The notes below the pieces were generated by a model. It was not told the DNA's origin. It did no database searches and saw only the letters and a program-made list of their open reading frames with translations. A stretch of 64,000 nucleotides of DNA from assembly GCF_019969725.1 (NCBI RefSeq), contig NZ_JAHXYW010000002.1:248001-312000 (forward strand). Direction: 5' to 3'. Source of the stretch: Neobacillus bataviensis. GTDB lineage: Bacteria > Bacillota > Bacilli > Bacillales_B > DSM-18226. Positions 16,432-25,005 of this stretch are shown here, one piece after another (the first letter of the stretch is position 1; every line of letters begins with the position of its first letter). The translations under genes were made by a program, and so were the position numbers.

Positions 16432-17763
16432 ATGGCATATTTCGAAACGGTAAACAAAATTCAATTTGAAGGCGCTTCATCAAAAAATCCATTGGCATTC
16501 AAATACTATAACCCTGAAGAAAAAATTAACGGCAAAACAATGGAAGAAATCCTTCGTTTCTCCGTAGCATACTGGCATACATTTACTGCTGACGGAACAG
16601 ATCCATTTGGGGTAGGTACAGCCATCCGTCCATGGGATCGTTTTACAGGATTAGACCTGGCAAAGGCACGTGTAGAAGCGGCATTTGAACTTTTTGAAAA
16701 ATTAAATGTACCTTTCTTCGCATTCCACGATGTGGATATTGCTCCAGAAGGAAGCACGTTAAAAGAATCGAACGAAAACCAAGATGTTATTGTGGCAATG
16801 ATTAAAGAATACATGAAAACAAGCAAAACAAAATTGCTTTGGAACACAGCGAACATGTTCACCAATCCTAGATATGTTCATGGTGCTGCGACTTCTCCAA
16901 ACGCAGACGTGTTTGCTTGCTCAGCGGCCAAGGTGAAAAAAGGCTTAGAGGTAGCAAAAGAACTTGGTGCGGAAAACTATGTATTCTGGGGCGGCCGCGA
17001 AGGCTATGAAACTCTTCTTAACACAGATATGAAGCTTGAACAAGACAACTTGGCACGCTTCTTCCATATGGCAGTTGACTATGCTAAAGAAATTGGCTTA
17101 AATGTTCCATTCTTAATTGAGCCAAAACCAAAAGAGCCTACAAAGCACCAATATGATTTTGATGTGGCTACTGGACTCGCATTCTTACAAAAATATGATC
17201 TAACCGATTACTTCAAGTTTAATATCGAAGCCAACCACGCGACACTTGCTGGTCATACTTTTGAGCACGAGCTTAGAACGGCACGTATTAACGGTATGCT
17301 TGGATCTGTTGATGCAAACCAAGGGGATACATTGCTTGGCTGGGATACAGATGAATTCCCAACAGACCTATATACAAATACTCTAGCCATGTATGAAATT
17401 CTGAAAAATGGCGGATTAGGCAGCGGCGGCTTAAACTTCGATGCTAAAGTGAGAAGAGGTTCGTTCGAGCCGGAAGATCTATTCTACTCACACATTGCAG
17501 GAATGGATGCATTTGCTGTCGGCCTGAAAGTGGCAAACAAATTAATTGAAGATAAAGTATTGGATAGCTTTATCGAGGAACGCTACAGCAGCTTTACAAA
17601 AGGTATCGGTTTAGAAATTGTGGAAGGCAGAACAAACTTCCGTGAGCTAGAAGCTTATGCCCTTCAATTAACAGAAATTAAGAATATTTCAGGCAGAACA
17701 GAACGCCTTAAGGCTACAATCAACCAATATTTATTAGAAACTCTTTCAAGTGTAACCGTTTAA
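16432..17763 (+). CDS. xylA: Xylose isomerase XylA
   Basis: 443 residues from the ATG at 16432, 8 nt after AGGAGG. It interconverts D-xylose and D-xylulose. The signatures are [13 protein letters not shown] with catalytic H99 and D102, [18 protein letters not shown] with metal-binding Glu, and [17 protein letters not shown] plus DANQGD for the second metal site. Length and sequence fit the class II Bacillus enzymes. It is separated from xylB by a strong hairpin, so xylA is probably made in excess of xylB. Confidence 0.98.
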   Translation: MAYFETVNKIQFEGASSKNPLAFKYYNPEEKINGKTMEEILRFSVAYWHTFTADGTDPFGVGTAIRPWDRFTGLDLAKARVEAAFELFEKLNVPFFAFHDVDIAPEGSTLKESNENQDVIVAMIKEYMKTSKTKLLWNTANMFTNPRYVHGAATSPNADVFACSAAKVKKGLEVAKELGAENYVFWGGREGYETLLNTDMKLEQDNLARFFHMAVDYAKEIGLNVPFLIEPKPKEPTKHQYDFDVATGLAFLQKYDLTDYFKFNIEANHATLAGHTFEHELRTARINGMLGSVDANQGDTLLGWDTDEFPTDLYTNTLAMYEILKNGGLGSGGLNFDAKVRRGSFEPEDLFYSHIAGMDAFAVGLKVANKLIEDKVLDSFIEERYSSFTKGIGLEIVEGRTNFRELEAYALQLTEIKNISGRTERLKATINQYLLETLSSVTV

Positions 17764-17774
17764 TTATAATGATG

Positions 17775-17813
17775 AAAAAAGTGCTGGCGGCCTATTACAC
17801 CAGCACTTTTTTT
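17775..17813 (+). terminator. Strong terminator between xylA and xylB
   Basis: A 13-bp stem ending in a seven-T run (17775-17787 with 17800-17813). It sits inside the xylA-xylB operon, where it would lower downstream expression. No separate xylB promoter is evident in the 60-bp gap. Confidence 0.85.
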
Positions 17814-17830
17814 AGAAAAGGATGATAAGG

Positions 17831-19330
17831 ATGAAATACGTTATTGGTGTTGACCTCGGAACGAGTGCGGTAAAAATCTTACTCGTCAATCAGAATGGTG
17901 AAGTGTGCAAAGAAGTATCAAAAACCTATCCCCTTATTATTGAAAAATCAGGCTACAGCGAACAAAATCCGGAGGAATGGGTCGAAAAAACCACCGCAGG
18001 ATTAGCTGAACTAATCGAGCAATTCGATGGAGATGTAAACGATATCGAGGGCATCAGCTTCTCCGGGCAAATGCATGGCCTTGTCCTTTTAGACCAGGAT
18101 CATCAGGTGCTGCGAAACGCGATTTTGTGGAATGACACGAGAACAACGAAACAATGTCAAGAAATCTACGAGGTGGTTGGCAAGCAGCGTTTATTGGAGG
18201 TGACCAAAAACCCGGCCTTAGAGGGTTTTACACTGCCAAAAATTCTTTGGGTAAAAGAAGAAGAGCCTGAAATTTTTGAACGGGCGCAGGTCTTTATGCT
18301 TCCAAAGGATTATCTCCGTTACCGTTTGACCGGAAATATCCACATGGAATATTCGGATGCAGCAGGAACCTTGCTGTTAAATGTAGCAAAATGTGAGTGG
18401 AGCAGTGAGATTTTAGAACAATTTGGTCTTTCCGCTGAAATCTGTCCTCCATTAGTGGAATCTCACACCTTTGTTGGGAACATTACAGCTGAATTTGCCG
18501 GAGTAACTGGATTATCGGAAACTACCAAGGTATTTGCTGGCGGGGCGGACAATGCCTGTGGCGCCATTGGTTCCGGGATTCTTTTTGAAGGCAAAACGTT
18601 ATGCAGCATCGGCACCTCAGGAGTTGTTCTTTCCTATGAAGAAAGAAATGACTTGGATTTTGAAGGGAAGGTTCACTACTTTAATCACAGTGAAGAAAAT
18701 GCTTACTATACAATGGGAGTAACTCTGGCGGCAGGTTACAGTCTAAGCTGGTTTAAAGATACATTCGCCAGCGCTGAAGCCTTTAATCAGTTTTTAGAAG
18801 GTGTTGATGATGTACCGGCAGGAAGCAATGGATTACTATTCACTCCTTATTTAGTCGGGGAGAGAACTCCACATGCGGATTCAAATATTCGCGCAAGCTT
18901 TATTGGTATTGATGCAGCCCATGAGCGGAAGCATTTTGCCCGGTCTGTACTCGAGGGAATCACCTTCTCCTTAAATGAATCAATTGAGATCTTTAGAAAC
19001 AGCGGTAAGACCATTGATTCGATTATTTCGATCGGCGGCGGCGCCAAAAACGAAACATGGCTGCAAATGCAGGCAGATATCTTTAATGCAAAAATTGAAA
19101 AGCTTACAAGTGAACAAGGACCTGGAATGGGTGCTGCCATGTTAGCGGCATATGGCTGCGGCTGGTTTCCATCCTTAAAGGAATGTGCGCAAGTATTTAT
19201 TCAAACCGCCAAAACCTATGAGCCTATTCCGGAAAATGTGGAAACTTACAAGAAACTATTTTCCATCTATCAACAAGTTTATTCACAAACAAAGGAACTA
19301 AATGAACAATTACGAGCATTTAGAAAGTAA
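17831..19330 (+). CDS. xylB: Xylulokinase XylB
   Basis: About 499 residues, FGGY kinase family. It starts MKYVIGVDLGTSAVKILLVNQNG; the ATG at 17831 is preferred to one at 17822 on ribosome-site spacing. Characteristic elements are SGQMHGLVLLD with the catalytic-type Asp region, LWNDTRT, GGADNACGAIGSG and the ATP-binding CSIGTSGV and IGGGAKNETWLQMQADI. It phosphorylates D-xylulose to xylulose-5-phosphate, the entry to the pentose phosphate pathway. It closely matches Bacillus XylB over its whole length. Confidence 0.97.
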   Translation: MKYVIGVDLGTSAVKILLVNQNGEVCKEVSKTYPLIIEKSGYSEQNPEEWVEKTTAGLAELIEQFDGDVNDIEGISFSGQMHGLVLLDQDHQVLRNAILWNDTRTTKQCQEIYEVVGKQRLLEVTKNPALEGFTLPKILWVKEEEPEIFERAQVFMLPKDYLRYRLTGNIHMEYSDAAGTLLLNVAKCEWSSEILEQFGLSAEICPPLVESHTFVGNITAEFAGVTGLSETTKVFAGGADNACGAIGSGILFEGKTLCSIGTSGVVLSYEERNDLDFEGKVHYFNHSEENAYYTMGVTLAAGYSLSWFKDTFASAEAFNQFLEGVDDVPAGSNGLLFTPYLVGERTPHADSNIRASFIGIDAAHERKHFARSVLEGITFSLNESIEIFRNSGKTIDSIISIGGGAKNETWLQMQADIFNAKIEKLTSEQGPGMGAAMLAAYGCGWFPSLKECAQVFIQTAKTYEPIPENVETYKKLFSIYQQVYSQTKELNEQLRAFRK

Positions 19331-19336
19331 CAAATG

Positions 19337-19369
19337 AAGCCACTCAAGCTGCTCCAGCTTGGGGGCTTT
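19337..19369 (+). terminator. Terminator after xylB
   Basis: AAGC-C-CTCAAGCTG paired with CAGCTTG-GGGGCTT around a CTC loop, with one imperfect pair. The T-tail is short (TTTGTGTTT). Confidence 0.7.
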
Positions 19370-19415
19370 GTGTTTATCAACTAAACTTTTCGGGTTAAGA
19401 AGAGGATAATTACAA

Positions 19416-20786
19416 ATGAATAGATCACAAAAAATCATCTCCCCACAATTAAGCTTATTTACGATTACTTGGCCCATTTTCGTCGAATTATTTCTGCAAG
19501 TAATCATGGGCAGCTCCGATACGATTATGCTTTCGCATATTTCTGATGATGCTGTCGCAGCTGTGGGTGTGGCAACTCAACTCATATTTTTATGTATTCT
19601 AATCTTTAACTTTTTCTCGAGTGGTACTGTCGTTGTTCTTTCGCAATACTTAGGTGCAGGCTTGAAAAATGATGCCAGGACGGTCACAGCTATCTCCATT
19701 TCTCTAAACCTTGTTATGGGCATAGTGATTAGTTTATTAATGGTTATTTTTAAATCAGAAATGTTAATGTTATTTCATCTTCCGAAACACATTGCTGAAC
19801 TTGGGGAACAATATCTGACCATTGTGGGAGGAACAGTATTTATCCAAGCAGTATTAATAACTGTTTCAGCCATCTTAAGGGCAAATGGTTACACCAGGGA
19901 TGCGATGATGGTTTCGATTTTAATGAATGTAATCCATTTAGCTGGAAATGCACTCTTCATTTATGGATTGCTGGGGATCCCGAAAATGGGTGTGATTGGA
20001 GTTTCGATTTCAACTGCTATCAGCAGGACGATAGCATTGGTCATTATTATGAAGTTAATGTATGCACGAATCCCGATTAAGCCTAAATTGAAAGAATATG
20101 TATCGATTGATTCTTTTCAAATTAAAAAGATATTGAAAATTGGAATTCCTGCTGCAGGAGAACAAATTTGTTACAATCTCAGCCAGCTGGCCATCACTGC
20201 CATCATTGCTATTTTGGGGGCTGCATCATTAACAACCCGCGTTTATACGCAGAACATTATGTCCTATATTCTTGTGTTTGGTCTGGCCGTGGGCCAAGGG
20301 ACGCAAATCCTAATTGGCTACAAGGCAGGGGCCAGGGATTTTGATGGTGCCTATCGTCAATTATTGAAAAGCTTGAAGTACAGTCTATTTATGACGGTGG
20401 GAATAGCTATATTCATTGCTTTTCTTAGGGAAACACTGATGAGTTTTTTCACATACGATCAAGAAATTGTTATCTTGGGGAGTAAATTATTATTATTGTG
20501 TCTTATCCTTGAGCCGGGCAGAACATTTAATTTGGTGGTGATAAATGCATTGCGTGCGACCGGGGATGCCAACATTTCGCTGGTAATGGGTGTTCTATCA
20601 ATGTGGGGAATAAGCGTTTCATTAGCTTATTATCTAGGGATCCACCTTGGATATGGATTGCCCGGGATATGGATCGCCTTTATTGCAGATGAATGGTTTA
20701 GAGGAATTACCATGTATTTTAGGTGGAGAAGCAGGGCCTGGGAAAAGAAAGTATTGATTCAAAACCAGGTTACCACTTCGACCTAA
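19416..20786 (+). CDS. MATE family efflux transporter
   Basis: 456 residues with about 12 hydrophobic segments in two homologous halves (ITWPIFVELFLQVIMGSSDTIMLS opens the first; IGIPAAGEQICYNLSQLAI the second). The FVE...MGSSDTIMLSHIS pattern is typical of MATE transporters of the DinF/NorM type, Na+ or H+ antiporters exporting small molecules. The substrate is unknown. It begins a run of closely spaced genes that continues with the acetylxylan esterase (34 bp gap), so its place in a xylose operon is notable; export of excess sugar or drug efflux are both possible. Confidence 0.9.
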   Translation: MNRSQKIISPQLSLFTITWPIFVELFLQVIMGSSDTIMLSHISDDAVAAVGVATQLIFLCILIFNFFSSGTVVVLSQYLGAGLKNDARTVTAISISLNLVMGIVISLLMVIFKSEMLMLFHLPKHIAELGEQYLTIVGGTVFIQAVLITVSAILRANGYTRDAMMVSILMNVIHLAGNALFIYGLLGIPKMGVIGVSISTAISRTIALVIIMKLMYARIPIKPKLKEYVSIDSFQIKKILKIGIPAAGEQICYNLSQLAITAIIAILGAASLTTRVYTQNIMSYILVFGLAVGQGTQILIGYKAGARDFDGAYRQLLKSLKYSLFMTVGIAIFIAFLRETLMSFFTYDQEIVILGSKLLLLCLILEPGRTFNLVVINALRATGDANISLVMGVLSMWGISVSLAYYLGIHLGYGLPGIWIAFIADEWFRGITMYFRWRSRAWEKKVLIQNQVTTST

Positions 20787-20820
20787 GACATAGCTTCATG
20801 AAAAAAGGAGGGAAGCGTTT

Positions 20821-21477
20821 TTGAAACTTGAACAAGGTAAAAAACTATTATTTATTGGCGACTCCGTGACAGAAAGTGAGCGTGTAAAGCCGGAAGGGGA
20901 AGGATTGTTTGGTGCCCTCGGCAAGGGCTATGTTTCCTTTGTTGATGGGCTTTTGCAAGCCGTTTACCCAGAACTGGGAATCCGCGTGGTGAATAAGGGG
21001 ATCAGTGGCAACACCGTTCGTGATTTGAAAAGTCGATGGCAGGAGGATGTAATCAGTCAAAAGCCAGACTGGTTATCCATTATGATCGGCATTAACGATG
21101 TATGGCGTCAGTATGATACACCGTTTATTAAAGACTGGCATGTGTACCTTGATGAATATGAGGATACGCTTCGGAATCTTGTAATGGAGACCAAGCCGTT
21201 TGTAAAAGAAATGGTTTTAATGACTCCATTTTATTTGGAAAGCAATCAGTTGGATTCCATGCGCCAGTCAATGGATCAATATGGTCAGGCTGTCAAAAGA
21301 ATTGCAGAGGAAACAAATTGTATATTCGTTGATACGCAAGCTGCCTTTAATGTGGTTTTAAAGGACCTCTATGCTGCAACAATTGCTTGGGATCGTGTCC
21401 ATCCTTCCACTGCTGGACATATGGTCCTTGCCCGGGCATTTCTGAAAGAAATTGGCTTTGATTGGAACCGCGGCTAA
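20821..21477 (+). CDS. axe2: SGNH acetylxylan esterase (Axe2-like)
   Basis: 218 residues of the SGNH/GDSL hydrolase fold. Block I is LFIGDSVTE with Ser15, block II contains KGISGNT, block III GINDVW, and block V WDRVHPS with Asp191 and His194. These numbers are identical to the Ser15/Asp191/His194 triad reported for Geobacillus Axe2, an intracellular esterase that removes acetyl groups from xylo-oligosaccharides. No signal peptide. The TTG start lies 8 nt after AAGGAGGG. It sits in the xylose operon with galM next. Confidence 0.92.
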   Translation: MKLEQGKKLLFIGDSVTESERVKPEGEGLFGALGKGYVSFVDGLLQAVYPELGIRVVNKGISGNTVRDLKSRWQEDVISQKPDWLSIMIGINDVWRQYDTPFIKDWHVYLDEYEDTLRNLVMETKPFVKEMVLMTPFYLESNQLDSMRQSMDQYGQAVKRIAEETNCIFVDTQAAFNVVLKDLYAATIAWDRVHPSTAGHMVLARAFLKEIGFDWNRG

Positions 21478-21504
21478 TCTACTTGAAATGGAGGGAAGAT
21501 CAAA

Positions 21505-22545
21505 TTGAAAGTTATTCATGAGAGTTTTGGTCAAATTGATCACCAGACGGTCTTATCATTTACATTGGTTAATGATAACGGAGTAGAAGTTACAGCGATC
21601 AATTATGGCTGTATCATAACGAAAATCGTAGTTCCTGATAAAAACGGAAATTACGAAAATGTTGTCCTTGGACATGATTCACTGAACGATTATTTAAAGG
21701 ATCCCTATTTTCTCGGTGCAGTCGTTGGCAGAGTGGGCGGTCGAATTAAAGGCGGATCTTTTAAACTGGATGGCCAAAGTTACACTTTGGCGAAAAATGA
21801 CGGTAATAACCATTTGCATGGCGGGATAAAAGGACTTGATAAGGTTGTTTGGGATGCGGAAGTCATGGAAGAAGGAGTGCGTTTTTCCTATTTCAGTCCC
21901 GATGGCGATGAAGGGTACCCTGGGAATCTGCATATACAGGTTACCTATACACTAAATAACAATAATGAATTCACAATTCACTATGCGTCCCAAACTGACA
22001 AAAAGACGCTTTTAACCGTCACAAACCATGCTTATTTCAACCTTAGCGGCGACCTGAAAAGGGATATCGTGAATCACACCCTGACAATTAAGAGTGATCA
22101 ATTTTTAGAACTCGATCAGGAGTTTATTCCAACAGGCATTTTTGTGGACGTTAAAAATACGCCGTTTGATTTTACAAGTGAAAGAATAATAGAAACAGGT
22201 ATTGCATCTGACCATCCACAAAACGTATTAGTAGGGAATGGTTACGATCACCCGTTTCTATTAAAGACAAATCATGATAACGAAATTGTTTTGAAGGATC
22301 CTGACAGCGGACGTGTCCTGACGATTGAAACAGATGAGGCCGGGGTTGTCGTATATTCGGGTAATTCCTTAAAAACAGAAGGAGAATTCCGGGGAACGCC
22401 ATCTGGAAAACACCTTGGTATTTGCTTGGAGACTCAGGGGATGCCTGAAGCGATCCATCATCCTTATTTTCCATCAATCATTTTAGACAAAGATCAGCAG
22501 TATTCATCTAAAACAGTTTATAAGTTTGGAATTGAAAAGAAATAA
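21505..22545 (+). CDS. galM: Aldose 1-epimerase (mutarotase)
   Basis: 346 residues of the galactose mutarotase fold. Key elements: NHLHGGIKGLDKVVWD with the first catalytic His, TVTNHAYFNLSGD with the second, and CLETQGMPEAIHHP with the catalytic Glu. It interconverts alpha and beta anomers of aldoses, so that beta-xylose released by the xylosidases becomes usable by the isomerase. TTG start after GGAGGGAAG. It is packed between the esterase (27 bp) and the aldo/keto reductase (16 bp). Confidence 0.95.
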   Translation: MKVIHESFGQIDHQTVLSFTLVNDNGVEVTAINYGCIITKIVVPDKNGNYENVVLGHDSLNDYLKDPYFLGAVVGRVGGRIKGGSFKLDGQSYTLAKNDGNNHLHGGIKGLDKVVWDAEVMEEGVRFSYFSPDGDEGYPGNLHIQVTYTLNNNNEFTIHYASQTDKKTLLTVTNHAYFNLSGDLKRDIVNHTLTIKSDQFLELDQEFIPTGIFVDVKNTPFDFTSERIIETGIASDHPQNVLVGNGYDHPFLLKTNHDNEIVLKDPDSGRVLTIETDEAGVVVYSGNSLKTEGEFRGTPSGKHLGICLETQGMPEAIHHPYFPSIILDKDQQYSSKTVYKFGIEKK

Positions 22546-22561
22546 AAAAGGAGTTTTGAAA

Positions 22562-23545
22562 ATGAATTATCGTGAGCTAGGCAATACAGGAATCATGATT
22601 AGTGAAGTCAGTTTTGGAACATGGGCAATCGGTGGTTCATGGGGCAGGACGAGTGACGCAGAAGCACTAAAATCCTTGGAATATGCCATTGAACAGGGTG
22701 TAAACTTTTTTGATACAGCAGATGTGTATGGGGATGGACATAGCGAAGAGTTATTGGCAAAAGCTACAAAGGGCAAGGAAGATCAAATCTATATTGCAAC
22801 CAAATTCTGCCGGCAGGGTGATATATTTGATCCGAAAAATTACAGCTATGAACAAGTATCCGCATATTGTGAAGCCAGTCTGCGCCGCTTAAACAGAGAA
22901 GCGATTGACTTGTACCAAATACACTGCCCTGCCACTGAAATTTTGAAGGATGGCAGTGTATTTGAGGTACTAGATCGTTTGCAGACAGAAGGGAAAATCC
23001 GTCACTACGGAGTCAGCGTCGAAACCGTGGAAGAGGGCTTAATTTGTTTGAAGTATCCGAATGTAAAAAGCCTGCAGATTATCTTTAATATGTTCCGTCA
23101 AAAGCCATTAGAAACATTAATCCCTGAGGCGTATCAAAAAGGGACAGGCCTGCTCGTTCGATTGCCGCTTGCCAGCGGGCTGCTGACAGGTAAATTTACT
23201 GCAGAACATGTTTTTGAAGCAGAAGACCACCGACGTTTTAATGAAAATGGAGAGGCATTTAATGTCGGGGAAACGTTTGCCGGTTTGGGATTCCGAAAAG
23301 GTGTAGAATTGGCAGACCAGTTAAAATGGATTGCCGAGGGCCGGAAATCGATGGCAGGTGCCGCACTGCGTTGGATTTTGGATCAAAAAGAAATTACTTG
23401 TATTATTCCTGGTTTTAAAAATGTCAAACAGGTTGAGGATAATCTTTCAGCCCTTGATACAAAACCATTCTCAGAGGAAGAAAAGCAATCCGTACATCGA
23501 TTCTATGAGGAAAATGTAAAGGGTTTTATTAGGGGTCCTTATTAA
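22562..23545 (+). CDS. Aldo/keto reductase
   Basis: 327 residues from the ATG at 22562, which follows AAAAAGGAG; the upstream ATG at 22526 lies inside galM. A TIM-barrel oxidoreductase with FFDTADVYGDGHSEELLAKA (catalytic Asp and Tyr), IATKF (Lys) and the His of LYQIHCP. The NAD(P)-binding end is IIPGFKNVKQVEDNLSA. Within a xylose operon it may reduce or oxidise a pentose or a deacetylated product; this cannot be settled from sequence. Confidence 0.9.
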   Translation: MNYRELGNTGIMISEVSFGTWAIGGSWGRTSDAEALKSLEYAIEQGVNFFDTADVYGDGHSEELLAKATKGKEDQIYIATKFCRQGDIFDPKNYSYEQVSAYCEASLRRLNREAIDLYQIHCPATEILKDGSVFEVLDRLQTEGKIRHYGVSVETVEEGLICLKYPNVKSLQIIFNMFRQKPLETLIPEAYQKGTGLLVRLPLASGLLTGKFTAEHVFEAEDHRRFNENGEAFNVGETFAGLGFRKGVELADQLKWIAEGRKSMAGAALRWILDQKEITCIIPGFKNVKQVEDNLSALDTKPFSEEEKQSVHRFYEENVKGFIRGPY

Positions 23546-23565
23546 TTTGAGAGGGAGCATTCCAA

Positions 23566-24171
23566 ATGATTAATGAAGTTCCTGCATCGCAGAAGGTTAT
23601 TGCGATTACGTTTGACGACGGGCCCAATCCTATTTATACACCACAAGTATTAGAGATTTTTTCAGAAGCCGGCGGAAAAGCCACTTTCTTTATGATTGGC
23701 GAGCAAATGAGCAAGTATCCTGAATTGGTAAAAAAAGTGGCAGAACAAGGACATGAAATTGGAAATCATACTTATTCACACCTAAGGCTGTCTCAATTAA
23801 CACAGGAAGAATGTTCAGAGGAAATTGAACGTAATGAGAGTCTGGTAGAGGAATTGGCTGGACGAAAGCCCGTCGTCTTTCGTCCACCTTACTTTGATTA
23901 TAATCATGTAACACTCTCAGTGCTCGAGCAAAAGGGTTATCCCATGATTGGAGCTCTTAATCTAGAAGCGCATGACTGGGAACAGCCCGGGGTCGATCAT
24001 ATCCTTGCCGTATCAAGAGATTGTGTCAGTAACGGGAGTATTTTGCTTTTCCATGATGGCTACGGGGACCGTTCACAATCAATAAAAGCGGTCCGTATTC
24101 TCGTATCTGAATTATCATCCCAAGGCTATCAATTTGTTACCGTAAGTAGTCTATTAAATGGACAAATTTAA
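23566..24171 (+). CDS. Cytoplasmic CE4 polysaccharide deacetylase (NodB domain)
   Basis: 201 residues, a bare NodB homology domain. Motif 1 is TFDDGPNP (catalytic base and metal Asp), motif 2 HTYSH (metal His pair), motif 3 RPPYFDYN, and motif 5 LLFHDGYGD. It lacks any signal peptide or membrane anchor, unlike peptidoglycan deacetylases. As the last gene of the xylose/esterase run it could deacetylate imported acetylated xylo-oligosaccharides alongside the Axe2-like enzyme; chito-oligosaccharide substrates are the alternative. Confidence 0.88.
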   Translation: MINEVPASQKVIAITFDDGPNPIYTPQVLEIFSEAGGKATFFMIGEQMSKYPELVKKVAEQGHEIGNHTYSHLRLSQLTQEECSEEIERNESLVEELAGRKPVVFRPPYFDYNHVTLSVLEQKGYPMIGALNLEAHDWEQPGVDHILAVSRDCVSNGSILLFHDGYGDRSQSIKAVRILVSELSSQGYQFVTVSSLLNGQI

Positions 24172-24216
24172 AGCAAAAGGGAGCCCATATTAAATGGATT
24201 GTGCTCCCTTTTGCTT
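24171..24216. terminator. Bidirectional terminator overlapping the yesL-like 3' end
   Basis: A 14-bp perfect stem AAGCAAAAGGGAGC/GCTCCCTTTTGCTT. It ends the xylose operon. The 3' end of the convergent yesL-like frame runs into the hairpin. Confidence 0.85.
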
Positions 24217-24822
24217 CTTTTCTATTTTTTGAAAGGATAGATAGCAGCAAGCCATAATAATCCCTGCTGTTATGCTACCTCCATAGAAAAATAATAGTCC
24301 CGGTATTACTTTTACCACAAAGAATACAGCGATGATCCCAAGCAACATAACAATATTATTTATCGGATTGATCAGCATAATGAAAAGAGCATTTTTAAAT
24401 AGTTGAATAATCGTCACATTGTAATGGACGTATACCGGAAAAATATACAAAAGGCACATAATGATTGCAAAGATAATTAAGTATAAAGGGATGTGAGTTA
24501 ATTGAAGTAAATGGCTGGCATCGATTTTCATGTAGTACAAATCAGTAAAAATAAGACCTGCGAATAAAGCCAAAATAATCCCTAATCCATTGCTTCTAAG
24601 AAACTCTTTTTTATAGGCAGTCCTGAAGGTTTGAAACACGGGAATATCACTTTGTCCCATCATCCATTTACGCAGGACCGTAAACATGGCCACTGTTGCA
24701 GGGGATAATCCGAAGAGTACTAACCCAAGTAAAGAAAAGCCAATCCACAAAAAATTGAGATAGGCAAACTTGGTAATCCACTCGGTAAGGGAGTAAAGAC
24801 CTCTCATTGATAGTTTATTCAT
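24190..24822 (-). CDS. YesL family (DUF624) membrane protein
   Basis: 210 residues from the ATG at 24822 (GGGAGG at 5 nt); the longer frame from 24870 has no site. It has about five hydrophobic segments, with SPATVAMFTVLRKWMMGQSDIPVFQTFRTAYKKEF typical of DUF624 through its ATVAMF and F-x-x-Y-K-K-x-F elements. YesL proteins are found beside YesM/YesN systems and sugar ABC importers. Their role is unknown, possibly assisting the transporter or sensor. Here it is divergent from exactly such a set. Confidence 0.85.
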   Translation of the reverse strand: MNKLSMRGLYSLTEWITKFAYLNFLWIGFSLLGLVLFGLSPATVAMFTVLRKWMMGQSDIPVFQTFRTAYKKEFLRSNGLGIILALFAGLIFTDLYYMKIDASHLLQLTHIPLYLIIFAIIMCLLYIFPVYVHYNVTIIQLFKNALFIMLINPINNIVMLLGIIAVFFVVKVIPGLLFFYGGSITAGIIMACCYLSFQKIEKKQKGAQSI

Positions 24823-24839
24823 AAAAACCTCCCTTTCAT

Positions 24840-24855
24840 TTATAACGCTTACATT
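24840..24855 (-). promoter_or_regulatory. cre-like site upstream of yesL-like gene
   Basis: On the minus strand ATGTAAGCGTTATAA keeps the central AAnCGnT of the cre consensus but lacks the C of the 3' half. It lies 18 bp ahead of the start. Glucose repression would suit a sugar-uptake gene; the match is partial. Confidence 0.35.
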
Positions 24856-25005
24856 TGTCGTTGTATTCAATTATAGACCATTGAAACATAATTGAACATT
24901 GGTTAGAATTGCTAATATTTCGATACTGAAATAATGTACACGATTTCACTAAAATACGTTATATTTGAGAAAATACTATTCTTGAATAAAAAAGGGTGAA
25001 AAATA

